Made by a program: the position numbers and the translations under genes
Shown: piece by piece, positions 9,014 through 17,683 of the stretch
Numbering within the stretch: the first letter of the stretch is position 1
Layout: every line of letters starts with the position of its first letter
Notes under the pieces: generated by a model
The model's input: the letters and a program-made list of their open reading frames with translations, nothing else
What the model was told of the DNA's origin: nothing
Databases searched by the model: none
Assembly: GCF_000192225.1 (NCBI RefSeq)
Contig: NZ_GL872413.1
Location: 1,597,204-1,661,203, forward strand
DNA: 64,000 bases
Source of the DNA: Capnocytophaga sp. oral taxon 338 str. F0234
Lineage (GTDB): Bacteria > Bacteroidota > Bacteroidia > Flavobacteriales > Flavobacteriaceae
Direction: 5' to 3'

Positions 9014-9685
9014 TTAACGAATTTCTATTTTTTCTCCTAAAAATTTAGGTTTTACTCCAAAGGTCAAGTCCCAGAATACTTTCACACGAGCAAACCGTTC
9101 ACGGATACGTGTCTTCAATCCTATATACTTATCCACATCCTTGGCATTAAATCCTACAGCCTTAATGCCTTTTTTCTGAGCTATATAAATAGCCCTTTCA
9201 TTGTGAAAAGCCTGTGAAATAATAGCCATCTGGGTAAGTCCAAATACTTCTCTGGCTCTTATAACAGAATCAAGCGTACGGAACCCTGCATAATCCAAAT
9301 AAATCCTATCAGCAGGAATTCCTAAAGCTATTAATGCTTTTTTAAAGTCTGTAGGCTCATCATTCTCCTTAGTACTGTTATCGCCACTAATAAGGATAAA
9401 ATCAATTTTTCCTGCCTTAAAAAGAGCTACAGCAGCCTCCACACGATATTGAAAATATAAGTTTATACGCCCATCTTTCAGATATTGGCTTGTTCCCAAC
9501 AGTAAGCCCACCCTATTTTTAGGAATACTATCTACTTGAGTATATAGCTTCCCTTTAGTAGCCTCACGAATAGTATTATCTGCATTATGAATAACCACTC
9601 CTATCATGAGCAAAACAAATACTATAAAGAACATACTTCTCTTAAGAAAACGCTTATTAAATATAATCTTTCTGATTTTTCCCAT
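9014..9685 (-). CDS. SanA/YdcF-like DUF218 membrane protein
   Basis: The ATG at 9685 (MGKIRKIIFNKRF) is preferred; an in-frame ATG 51 bases upstream would add MKNILNVVTLPALIV. One N-terminal membrane helix (RSMFFIVFVLLMIGVVI) is followed by a DUF218 domain with VGLLLGTSQYLKDGRIN, FILISGDNS and ISQAFHNERAIYIA. The last is the typical SanA/YdcF motif. SanA of enteric bacteria affects the vancomycin permeability barrier. DUF218 proteins are thought to act on envelope lipids or sugars, but no reaction is proven. First gene of the minus-strand unit with the RsmI-like gene; divergent from the vitamin-salvage operon at 9815. Confidence 0.82.
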   Translation of the reverse strand: MGKIRKIIFNKRFLKRSMFFIVFVLLMIGVVIHNADNTIREATKGKLYTQVDSIPKNRVGLLLGTSQYLKDGRINLYFQYRVEAAVALFKAGKIDFILISGDNSTKENDEPTDFKKALIALGIPADRIYLDYAGFRTLDSVIRAREVFGLTQMAIISQAFHNERAIYIAQKKGIKAVGFNAKDVDKYIGLKTRIRERFARVKVFWDLTFGVKPKFLGEKIEIR

Positions 9686-9777
9686 GACAATGACTATTAG
9701 CGCAGGCAAAGTTACTACATTTAAAATATTTTTCAAAAATAAATTTAGAAAAGATATCTTTTTTCAATTATTTTTAG

Positions 9778-9785
9778 TATATTTG
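9778..9785 (+). promoter_or_regulatory. Promoter -7 element (TATATTTG) for the YkoF-PnuC-kinase-DUF4301 operon
   Basis: Exact TAnnTTTG, 29 bases before the ATG at 9815 and 17 before the alternative ATG at 9803. The leader would be only about 10-25 nt, too short for a TPP riboswitch. Confidence 0.65.
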
Positions 9786-9814
9786 CTTTCTGAAAATAAG
9801 AAATGTTTTTTACC

Positions 9815-10075
9815 ATGAAAGTATCTGTAGAACTTACTTTAAGCCCCTTACAAGATGAGTTTGAGGCTCCAATTATTCACTTTATTAAGAAACTCCGTGC
9901 ATCCGGCTTAATTGTGTATGAAAATCCCCTTAGTACCCAAGTATATGGAGAATATGACCGTGTCATGGAAATACTTACTAATGAGGTAAAAGAAGTATTT
10001 GAACTCTTGGAAAAGGGATTAATTTACATAAAAATTGTAAAATCCGACCGACACGACTATGAGCCACATTTCTGA
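9815..10075 (+). CDS. YkoF/MTH1187-like thiamine (or pyrimidine)-binding protein
   Basis: 86-aa single-domain ferredoxin-like protein. The segment VELTLSPLQ, the phrase GLIVYENPLSTQVYG and a following helix with VMEILTNEV match the YkoF/MTH1187 (DUF77) family. Members bind thiamine or hydroxymethylpyrimidine. The ATG at 9815 gives the usual N-terminus; an in-frame ATG at 9803 would add MFFT. Its last 17 bases overlap the start of pnuC, so translation is coupled. Context supports a vitamin-uptake role. The ligand is inferred from the family only. Confidence 0.72.
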   Translation: MKVSVELTLSPLQDEFEAPIIHFIKKLRASGLIVYENPLSTQVYGEYDRVMEILTNEVKEVFELLEKGLIYIKIVKSDRHDYEPHF

Positions 10076-10721
10076 TTGGATTTTCTCTCAGTACAAAGGT
10101 GTCCCAAACCATCTTATCTATATAGAAATATTAGGCGTATTTTTTGGTCTTGTCAGTGTTATTTTTTCTAAAAAAAGAAACATTTGGGTATATCCCACAG
10201 GAATCATTAGTACCGTTCTTTTTGTATATCTTCTTTGGTGTGGAAGATTATTCGGAGATATGCTCATCAATGCTTATTATACTATTATGAGTGTTTATGG
10301 GTGGGTTCTCTGGGCAAAAAATAGTAAAGACAATATCCATGTGGAAATCTCTAAGATGAATGCTTATGATATAAAAATCACCTCTTGGTTAGCGTTGATG
10401 AGTTGGCTATTAGTAATGATTGTTTATTATTTTAAGCCATATATCAATAATAATTTTTCTTTAGATGGAATAGAATTAGGAATAGAACACTTTGTATGGA
10501 CTGATTGGGTGGATGCCACAACTACAGCTATCTTCCTTGTGGGAATGTGGCTCATGGCAAAACGAAAAATAGAAAATTGGATTTTTTGGATTATTGGAGA
10601 TGTTGTCTCTATTCCTCTATATACTTATAAAAACTTTATTTTTACAGCCCTACAATATGCTATTTTCACCATTATAGCTATTTCAGCCTATAGAGAATGG
10701 AAAAGGATTTTACGCAATTAA
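10059..10721 (+). CDS. pnuC: PnuC-family vitamin/nucleoside transporter
   Basis: 220-aa inner-membrane protein with about seven hydrophobic helices. It carries the PnuC pattern VYPTGIISTVLFVYL, LFGDMLINAYYTIMS and YGWVLWAK. PnuC proteins are facilitators for nicotinamide riboside; PnuT and related forms carry thiamine or riboflavin. Uptake is kept one-way by intracellular phosphorylation. The preceding YkoF-like gene hints at thiamine, the following NadR-type kinase at nicotinamide riboside, so the substrate is open. Overlaps both neighbours (17 and 25 bases). Confidence 0.88.
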   Translation: MSHISDWIFSQYKGVPNHLIYIEILGVFFGLVSVIFSKKRNIWVYPTGIISTVLFVYLLWCGRLFGDMLINAYYTIMSVYGWVLWAKNSKDNIHVEISKMNAYDIKITSWLALMSWLLVMIVYYFKPYINNNFSLDGIELGIEHFVWTDWVDATTTAIFLVGMWLMAKRKIENWIFWIIGDVVSIPLYTYKNFIFTALQYAIFTIIAISAYREWKRILRN

Positions 10722-11245
10722 ACAGTTCATGTCAGCGAGTAGTGTTCTTAGGTCCTGAGTCCACAGGGAAGACAACCCTAAGTGAGAGAATGGCTGCACT
10801 GTATAACACCCAATGGACACCTGAATATATGCGCCTTTATCTACAAAAAAAATGGGACTCTGAACACTTGCCATGTACATGGGAGGATTTGATTCCTATC
10901 GCTAAAGGACAAATAGCTCTTGAAAATGAAATGATTCAAAAGGCTAATAAATACCTTTTCTGTGATACCTGTCTGTTAGAATTAGTTATTTATTCCTATA
11001 TATACTATGGAAAATGCAATCCTATAATCGAGCACTATGCACTCTCTCATAAGTATGATTTTATTTTCTTAACCTATATAGATGTTCCTTGGCAAGCCGA
11101 CGATTTAAGAGACAAGCCTAATGAACGAAATGAAGTATTTACTTTCTTTAAGCATTTTTTAGAAGAAAAATCTATTCCCTTTCACCTATTGAAGGGAGAT
11201 TTAAATAGTAGAATACAACAAATTAACCAAAAACTAAAACGATGA
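10697..11245 (+). CDS. NadR-like P-loop nucleoside kinase (AAA_28 type)
   Basis: 182-aa cytosolic protein resembling the C-terminal ribosylnicotinamide-kinase domain of NadR. It shows a P-loop GPESTGKTT near residue 19, the following TPEYMRLYLQ (NadR 'wEygRe'), FCDTCLLEL (Walker-B-like Asp) and the lid segment ADDLRDKPNERNE. It lacks the adenylyltransferase domain of full NadR. Expected job: phosphorylate the nucleoside or vitamin brought in by the adjacent PnuC and so trap it. The start overlaps pnuC by 25 bases and the end overlaps DUF4301 by an ATGA junction. Confidence 0.8.
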   Translation: MEKDFTQLNSSCQRVVFLGPESTGKTTLSERMAALYNTQWTPEYMRLYLQKKWDSEHLPCTWEDLIPIAKGQIALENEMIQKANKYLFCDTCLLELVIYSYIYYGKCNPIIEHYALSHKYDFIFLTYIDVPWQADDLRDKPNERNEVFTFFKHFLEEKSIPFHLLKGDLNSRIQQINQKLKR

Positions 11246-12792
11246 AAGAATTAACCGAGTATGACCAACTTCTCTTAGGAGAAAAAGGGATCAAAGTAAG
11301 TAAACTACAGGAACAAGTATCTATTTTCCTCTCTGGAGTCCCTCCTGTAAATTTAGTCGCTCCTGCACATGTAGGAACAGGCATTTTCTCTTTTTCACGT
11401 GATGAAGCTATCCAATACGTAGCTATCTATCAGAAGAAGAAAAATGGCTTAGACATTCTCAAGTTCGTCCCCGCTTCGGGATCTGCCACCCGTATGTTTC
11501 AGTTTCTATCTGCTTTTGTCAGTGATTTTAATCCTGAGAAACAAACTTTTTCTGAATATGTAAAGGAAAGTGGAAATGTGAATGTAGAGATATTCTTTGA
11601 GCATCTTCCTCAATTTGCCTTTTATGAAGCCCTCCAGAAATATATAGAGCAACACAAAACGCTCAACGGACTTTCCGAAGATGCACAGAAACACCGCATT
11701 GCTAAATTATTATTGGAAGAAGAACCTTTTAACTATAAAAACAAACCTAAAGGACTCTTTCCTTTCCACAAATATGGTGAAAAAGTAGTTACTGCTTTTG
11801 AAGAGCATTTCCGTGAGGCTTTTCTATACGCTACACAAGGAGATGTTGTCAATATTCACTTCACTATTAATAAGGAATATACCTCTCAATTCCTTAACAC
11901 CTTAGCCGAAATCCGCCCTGATTTAGAAAAACAGTATGGTGTACATTTTGAAGTATCTTTCTCTCACCAAAGTGAAAGTACCGATACAGTAGCCCTTACC
12001 CTAAATAACGAATTTTTTAGAGATGAAAATAATCAACTCCTTTTCCGTCCGGCAGGACATGGAGCACTGCTTAAGAACTTAAATGAACTCAATGCTGATA
12101 TTATCTTTATCAAAAATATAGATAATGTAGTGGTAGAATCATATTCCGATGAGGCTATCTTTTACAAAGAAGTCCTCGCTGGGAAACTGGAAGATACACG
12201 TTCTAAAGTACATAAAATCCTAAGGCAAATACAAAAAGAAAAACTTAAAAAGAAAGATTTGCCCGAAGTACTTAAGTTTCTTCCTGAACTAAATATTAAG
12301 GTACCGCCTTATGTACATAAGTTTGCTAAGCGTTATATGATAGAGTACATTTACCAAATGCTCAATCGCCCCATTCGTGTATGTGGCATGGTGAAAAATG
12401 AAGGAGAAGTAGGGGGAGGTCCTTTTTGGGTAAAAGATACAGAAGGAAATGAAAGCCTTCAAATCATTGAAATGGCTCAGATAGATAAAAACAACCCTAA
12501 ACAATGGAAAATATTACAATCTTCTACTCATTTTAATCCTGTGGATATAGTTTGTTGTATCAAAAACTACAAGGGAGAAATATTTGACTTAGAGGAATTT
12601 CAAGATAAAAAACTTAGTTTTATTACTGAAAAATCCTATAATGGTATCCCTCTCAAGGCATTAGAATTACCAGGACTTTGGAATGGAGGTATGGCTGGAT
12701 GGATTAGCATCTTTGTAGAAGTCCCTCAGATTACTTTCAATCCCGTAAAATCTGTTAATGACCTACTAAAGAAAACTCATCAAGGTTCTTAA
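11242..12792 (+). CDS. DUF4301 protein with sugar-nucleotide pyrophosphorylase-like motifs
   Basis: 516-aa soluble protein of the DUF4301 family, function not established. I see three motifs in the order found in UDP-sugar pyrophosphorylases (UAP/UGP fold): a glycine-rich FVPASGSATRMF (75-86) like the nucleotide loop 'GgGsaTRmG', RPAGHGALL (269-277) like 'P.GhGg.y', and KNIDNVV (291-297) like the metal-binding 'NvDN'. A later VCGMVKNEGEVGGGPF (380-395) also resembles UAP. This suggests a nucleotidyltransferase fold. Catalysis is inference. It is last in the four-gene overlapping operon, so its substrate may come from the kinase upstream. Confidence 0.78.
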   Translation: MKELTEYDQLLLGEKGIKVSKLQEQVSIFLSGVPPVNLVAPAHVGTGIFSFSRDEAIQYVAIYQKKKNGLDILKFVPASGSATRMFQFLSAFVSDFNPEKQTFSEYVKESGNVNVEIFFEHLPQFAFYEALQKYIEQHKTLNGLSEDAQKHRIAKLLLEEEPFNYKNKPKGLFPFHKYGEKVVTAFEEHFREAFLYATQGDVVNIHFTINKEYTSQFLNTLAEIRPDLEKQYGVHFEVSFSHQSESTDTVALTLNNEFFRDENNQLLFRPAGHGALLKNLNELNADIIFIKNIDNVVVESYSDEAIFYKEVLAGKLEDTRSKVHKILRQIQKEKLKKKDLPEVLKFLPELNIKVPPYVHKFAKRYMIEYIYQMLNRPIRVCGMVKNEGEVGGGPFWVKDTEGNESLQIIEMAQIDKNNPKQWKILQSSTHFNPVDIVCCIKNYKGEIFDLEEFQDKKLSFITEKSYNGIPLKALELPGLWNGGMAGWISIFVEVPQITFNPVKSVNDLLKKTHQGS

Positions 12793-12816
12793 GAGTTTTT
12801 ATAATCCTTCATTTTC

Positions 12817-13182
12817 CTACAAGGGTGGAAACTTTTCTTAATAACTATTTGCTTACTTATAGCAAATATAGGATTATGGGACAAGGAGAGCTTAAAAAGA
12901 CAAAAGATAGGCTCTCCTCTTTCTATAAGTCCTTCAGATGCAGAGATTCATCCTTATCTTCCTCAGGAGATTCAGTTGTATGTTCCATGCAGAACTCTCT
13001 TCTTACTTTTTTATGGAAGAAAAGATGATTATACTTATGACAAAAGTCATATAGAAACATTTTTTATATCTCGTACAGAACTTATCAATGAAATATTCTT
13101 AGAAGACACCTTTATTAAGACCTTTTACAGATTAAAGCAAGGCTTGGGAGCAGATTTAGAACTTCTTTTTCCAATGAAATGA
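12817..13182 (+). pseudogene. Possible gene remnant: 122-codon open frame without a standard start
   Basis: The frame runs from just after a stop at 12814-12816 to a TGA at 13180-13182. Its translation looks protein-like: a hydrophobic start (WKLFLITICLLIA), then IGSPLSISPSDAEIHPY, FYGRKDDYTYDKSHIE and LKQGLGADLELLFP. No ATG or GTG occurs in this frame ahead of the conserved-looking part; the first TTG is at 12976. It may be the 3' part of a gene whose beginning was lost, or use an unusual start. I do not recognise the family. The rest of the gap up to PBP1A (13183-13510) is AT-rich and holds only the promoter candidate at 13468. Confidence 0.3.
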
Positions 13183-13467
13183 AAATATTTGTGTGCAACC
13201 TTTTTTCATTAAGATTGCAACATACTACTTAATTATGGAGATTTTTTTCTATAGGGATAAACTACTACTATAAGTACTACCATAAAGAACTTAAGTATCA
13301 GTATCATAATATAGCCCTATCATAATTCTCAGGAATTCTCTTCTATTTAAATATTGATTTTTAATAATTTGTTATATAATATATCTTAATTGACAGGTTC
13401 TCATAAGAATTCTTTCTAAATAAATCATAATTTCATAATAAGAAGGTGCTAATTGTAAATAATATTG

Positions 13468-13475
13468 TACTTTTG
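13468..13475 (+). promoter_or_regulatory. Promoter -7 element (TACTTTTG) for PBP1A
   Basis: Exact TAnnTTTG, 35 bases before the PBP1A ATG, in an AT-rich region. No TTG at the ideal -33 spacing. Confidence 0.55.
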
Positions 13476-13510
13476 CCGAGTATTTTGAAAATCCTAAAAA
13501 GGAATAAAAA

Positions 13511-15835
13511 ATGACTACAAAAAAAACAACAAAAGATAAGACCTTTTTTTCAAGAAAAAGACTCTTAAAATATTTCTGGGGTTGTATACTGGGAGGAATA
13601 GCTTTGGTAATTTTTATTTTCTTATTGGCTTCGTGGGGCGCTTTAGGAGAAATGCCAGACTTTGACCACTTAGAAAATCCTGAAACAAATCTTGCTACAG
13701 AGATAATCTCTGCTGATGGAAAAACATTAGGTAAGTTTTACTTCAATGATAATCGTACAGCAGTAACCTATAAAGAATTACCTGAGCACTTAGTTAATGC
13801 TTTAATTGCCACTGAAGACGAACGTTTTGAAAGTCATTCAGGAATTGATGCACGCGGTACACTTCGTGCAATAGTCTTTTTAGGTAGGCGAGGAGGAGCT
13901 TCTACTATTACACAACAGCTTGCAAAACTTCTTTTCCATCATGAAGGTTCTAAGAATGTAGGCAAACGCTATATTCAAAAGATAAAAGAATGGATTATTG
14001 CCATTCGATTAGAACGACAATATACTAAAAAGGAAATTCTTACCATGTACTTTAATCAGTATGATTTCAATAATAATGCCGACGGTATCCGCTCGGCTGC
14101 ACGTATCTATTTTGGGAAAGAACCTAAAGATCTCAAAATAGAAGAGGGAGCTGTACTGGTAGGTATGTTCAAAAACTCTTCTTTGTATAATCCACGCAAA
14201 AATCCGGAGGGAGTTATCAATCGACGCAATGTTGTACTCGCCCAAATGGAGAAGAATCATTACCTCACCACTAAGGAAAAAGACTCTTTACAAAAACTTC
14301 CATTAGTACTGAATTTCAATCCAGAAGGGCATAATGAAGGCATAGCTACTTACTTCCGTGAGTATCTTCGTTCTTATATGAAGGAATGGATAGAGAAGAA
14401 TCCTAAGCCTGATGGTTCTAAGTATGATATCTATTCTGATGGTCTCAAAATATATACTACCATAGACTCTCGATTACAAGCAAATGCAGAGGAAGCGGTA
14501 CAGAAACACATGAAGAATCTCCAGAAAGCTTTCTTCAATGAGAATAATCCTAAGAAAAATAAGAATTTTCCTTTTGTAAATCTCTCTCAAGAGGAAATTA
14601 ATCGCATTATGGAGCGAGCGATGAAGAATTCCGATCGTTGGTATCACTTAAAAGCTTTAGGTAAATCAGAAAAAGAAATCCGTGCTTCTTTCCAACAAAA
14701 GATTCCTATGCAAGTTTTCTCTTGGAAAGGTACCATTGATACTATTATGACCCCCTCTGATTCTATCCGCTATTATAAAGCTTTCTTGAGAGCAGCCGCC
14801 CTTTCAATGGAACCACAAACAGGACATATCAAAGCATGGGTAGGTGGTATTGATTATAAGAATTTCAAATACGATCAAGTAATACAAGGAGCTCGTCAGG
14901 TAGGTTCTGCCTTTAAACCGTTTGTATATGCCACTGCTATAGATCAGCTTCACTATACTCCTTGTGATCAACTACCTGATGTAAAAACCTGTATAGAAGC
15001 AGGAAAATATGGAAATAGCAAAGAGTGGTGTCCTCACAATGCCGATGGTAATTTTAGTGGTAAAATGCTTACTCTTAAGGCAGCCTTGGCAAACTCCATC
15101 AACTCTATCACTGCTAATCTAATGGACAAAGTAGGACCTGTGCCTGTGGTGAAACTCGTAAAAAAATTGGGTATTACTGCCGACATACCAGAACTTCCTT
15201 CAATTGCCCTAGGTTCTGCGGATATCACTTTATTAGAAATGGTTGGTGCTTATGGAGCTTTTGCTAATGAGGGGGTATATGTGAAACCCATCATTGTTAC
15301 TCGCATTGAAGATAGGAACGGACGCGTACTCTTTGAATATATACCAGAAACTCATGACGTAGTAAGTGCCGATGTAGCTAATACTGTTATTAATCTTTTA
15401 GAAGGAGTAACGCACTCCGGTTCGGGGATACGCTTACGTACTAAAGGTGCTGATGCTTATAATGCCATTTATAAAAATGTAGTTACTGGATATCCTTATG
15501 CCTTTACCAATCCTATTGCTGGAAAAACAGGAACTACACAAAACCAGTCCGATGGATGGTTCATGGGAATTGTCCCTAATCTTGTAACTGGTGTTTGGGT
15601 AGGAGGAGAAGACCGTTCTGTACATTTTAGAGGATTACAATTAGGTCAAGGAGCTACTATGGCTCTTCCTATCTGGGGATATTATATGAAAAAAGGATAT
15701 GAAGACAAGGATTTAGGTATCTCAAAAGGAGCTTTCCCAAGACCTCAAGGTGATAGTTTTAGCCTCAATTGTCAAGGAAATGACCCTATTGAAGCCACAG
15801 GAGGTGATTCTGAATCTATTGAAATCAATTTTTAA
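13511..15835 (+). CDS. Penicillin-binding protein 1A (bifunctional peptidoglycan synthase)
   Basis: 774-aa class A PBP that polymerises glycan strands and cross-links stem peptides on the outer face of the inner membrane. It has a short cytoplasmic tail, a membrane helix at about 20-42, and a glycosyltransferase domain (GT51) with ATEDERFESH (catalytic Glu in 102-104), GASTITQQLAK and GIRSAARIYFGK. The transpeptidase domain has SAFK (nucleophile S466), SIN and KTGTTQ (672-676). All catalytic motifs are intact. The C-terminus ends in a short acidic tail. Single gene with its own promoter and a terminator 11 bases downstream. Confidence 0.95.
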   Translation: MTTKKTTKDKTFFSRKRLLKYFWGCILGGIALVIFIFLLASWGALGEMPDFDHLENPETNLATEIISADGKTLGKFYFNDNRTAVTYKELPEHLVNALIATEDERFESHSGIDARGTLRAIVFLGRRGGASTITQQLAKLLFHHEGSKNVGKRYIQKIKEWIIAIRLERQYTKKEILTMYFNQYDFNNNADGIRSAARIYFGKEPKDLKIEEGAVLVGMFKNSSLYNPRKNPEGVINRRNVVLAQMEKNHYLTTKEKDSLQKLPLVLNFNPEGHNEGIATYFREYLRSYMKEWIEKNPKPDGSKYDIYSDGLKIYTTIDSRLQANAEEAVQKHMKNLQKAFFNENNPKKNKNFPFVNLSQEEINRIMERAMKNSDRWYHLKALGKSEKEIRASFQQKIPMQVFSWKGTIDTIMTPSDSIRYYKAFLRAAALSMEPQTGHIKAWVGGIDYKNFKYDQVIQGARQVGSAFKPFVYATAIDQLHYTPCDQLPDVKTCIEAGKYGNSKEWCPHNADGNFSGKMLTLKAALANSINSITANLMDKVGPVPVVKLVKKLGITADIPELPSIALGSADITLLEMVGAYGAFANEGVYVKPIIVTRIEDRNGRVLFEYIPETHDVVSADVANTVINLLEGVTHSGSGIRLRTKGADAYNAIYKNVVTGYPYAFTNPIAGKTGTTQNQSDGWFMGIVPNLVTGVWVGGEDRSVHFRGLQLGQGATMALPIWGYYMKKGYEDKDLGISKGAFPRPQGDSFSLNCQGNDPIEATGGDSESIEINF

Positions 15836-15845
15836 ATGTATATGA

Positions 15846-15887
15846 AAAAAGGGAGAACAAAAAGTATAATTTCTGTTCTTCCTTTTT
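15846..15887 (+). terminator. Terminator of PBP1A gene
   Basis: Arms AAAAAGGGAGAACA (15846-15859) and TGTTCTTCCTTTTT (15874-15887) pair with one mismatch. The hairpin lies 11 bases past the stop and ends in T's. Confidence 0.7.
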
Positions 15888-16102
15888 AATTCTATCCAGG
15901 GAGTAGAGTTATCGTTCTTTTTCTTGTTGTTTAGTTCTACATCCATAAAATAATCTTCGGAGACATCTTCTTCATAATCTTCCCATACATTATCTAATTT
16001 TCAAGTTCACCTACATAATATATAAAATCTCACAATAAAACAACAAATAATATATTATCTTTCTAACTAAAAACTCATAATCATATTTCATTCATTTTTA
16101 TT

Positions 16103-17602
16103 TTATCCTATCCCATTTATCTTCTTCTTAAGCAAAGCCATACAAGTAAGTACAGCCCCTATAGTTACCCCCACTAGGCCATGCATATTAACAGTTTGCC
16201 CTGTCACATACAGATTAGGAATATGTGTTTGAGGGATAATTCGTGAGTGTAATATCTTATAAGCATTTTTCTCATATCCATAAAGAGCTCCTGTAGGACT
16301 TCCTATATAATCCCTATAGGTTAAAGGAGTTGAAGTATACATATAAGCAATACTATTTCTTATTTGAGGGAATTTTCCTTCAACTATTTTAAGGAGTTGT
16401 TCAGTTTTTTCCTTTTTAAAAACTTCATATTCCTCTCCCCTATCTTGAGGTTGTGAAACCATATTTGAGGTATGTATCCATTGATTCACTTCTTTTTCAT
16501 TCATATAGGTCATAATAGTCATATTATCTGCATATCCTTCCCTATTTTTAGATGGATTCATAGAAAGCGTATAGAAGGATGGGAAATCATTCTCTGTATA
16601 ATAGGGTGATCCCCATACAGATTGAGTGTCTTTAAACCAATATACATTATAGGGTATATAAGGAAATGTATCAGATTTTAATACCAAATATAAAGAGAAA
16701 ACTGAGGTCACAGGGGTAAGTCGCTCTATTCTATTAAAATAGGAAGGCTTAAAATATTCTTTTCCTACTAAGCGAACCAATTGTTTGATATCAATATCAG
16801 AAATAAAATGATCAGCAATATACTTTTTTTGTTGAGAAGTAATCACTGAATATACTTTCTCATTACGATATTCAAAAGCAAGAGCCTCATTCTCTTTAAA
16901 AAGAGATACTCCCAATTTCTCCAACTGTTGCAAGAGTAAATAAGTAATTTGAGAACCTCCTTTCTTTAATCTCCATGCACTTTCTATATAGGAATTTACT
17001 GATAAAGCATGCAGATATAAAGGAGTATATGCTCGTGTTCCTGCGTACAAGAAATTATTTCCCAATAATACTGCCTGCAAGCGTTTATCAGAAGTTATCA
17101 TTGATAAAAAATCTGTAAGAGGTTCTGAAAGTAAGTGCTCATCATAACTTCCGTCCAAGTGAAAACGGTAAAGGGGAAAACAATTACACACCTCTTGTAT
17201 TTTAGTTATATATTGCTCTATAGCATTATGTTCTTTAGGAAAATAAAACGATAATTGCTCAACAAAGTTCTCATAGCCTTGGGCATGAGGATACTCTATA
17301 ACTTCTTTTCCGAAACAAATATGATCATATCCTTCTATAGGCATTCGCTCCAAGTCTAATTGCTGCATAATACCTGCATAAGAGAAATAATTATAAAGTG
17401 TCTGTCCACTTTCAAGGCTACCTACGTAATGTACTCCTGTATCAAAAAGAGTACGATTCCTAACAAATGTCTGTAGATTTCCTCCAAATTGACTATTTTT
17501 TTCAATAATAGCAACCCTTTTTCCTTCCTTGGCTAAAATAAGTCCTGACATAAGTCCGCCTAAGCCACTACCAATAATAACTATATCATATTTCTGATGC
17601 AT
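16103..17602 (-). CDS. FAD-dependent oxidoreductase, retinol saturase / CrtISO-like
   Basis: 499-aa flavoprotein of the phytoene-desaturase superfamily. An N-terminal Rossmann motif VIIGSGLGGLMSG is followed by GKRVAIIEKN and FGGNLQTF. The C-terminus has the family's closing NLYVTGQTVNMHGLVGVTIGA. The phrase LFDTGVHYVG fits the carotenoid-isomerase/all-trans-retinol-saturase branch rather than crtI itself. The substrate is probably a polyene or unsaturated lipid, but no carotenoid genes are nearby. Downstream on the same strand as the GntR regulator gene, with a hairpin between them, so it is probably a separate transcript or partly read through. Confidence 0.8.
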   Translation of the reverse strand: MHQKYDIVIIGSGLGGLMSGLILAKEGKRVAIIEKNSQFGGNLQTFVRNRTLFDTGVHYVGSLESGQTLYNYFSYAGIMQQLDLERMPIEGYDHICFGKEVIEYPHAQGYENFVEQLSFYFPKEHNAIEQYITKIQEVCNCFPLYRFHLDGSYDEHLLSEPLTDFLSMITSDKRLQAVLLGNNFLYAGTRAYTPLYLHALSVNSYIESAWRLKKGGSQITYLLLQQLEKLGVSLFKENEALAFEYRNEKVYSVITSQQKKYIADHFISDIDIKQLVRLVGKEYFKPSYFNRIERLTPVTSVFSLYLVLKSDTFPYIPYNVYWFKDTQSVWGSPYYTENDFPSFYTLSMNPSKNREGYADNMTIMTYMNEKEVNQWIHTSNMVSQPQDRGEEYEVFKKEKTEQLLKIVEGKFPQIRNSIAYMYTSTPLTYRDYIGSPTGALYGYEKNAYKILHSRIIPQTHIPNLYVTGQTVNMHGLVGVTIGAVLTCMALLKKKINGIG

Positions 17603-17628
17603 CTATACAGTTTTTCGTGATAATAAGA

Positions 17629-17663
17629 AAATAGGCTACTCAAATCTAAAGAATAGCCTATTT
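17629..17663 (-). terminator. Terminator of the FadR-type regulator gene
   Basis: Perfect 10-bp arms AAATAGGCTA (17629-17638) and TAGCCTATTT (17654-17663), with a T-rich tail on the minus strand. It lies 20 bases past the regulator stop. Confidence 0.65.
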
Positions 17664-17683
17664 AATTCCAATATCTTTACATT

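Noticed and set aside
9737-9814. TPP or other riboswitch before the YkoF-like gene
   Set aside because: The gap is under 80 bases and the promoter element leaves about 25 nt, too short for a riboswitch; no conserved core was seen.
12825-13028. 67-codon frame beginning GTG
   Set aside because: The overlapping frame ending at 13182 is longer and more protein-like; this one becomes Ser-rich and irregular.
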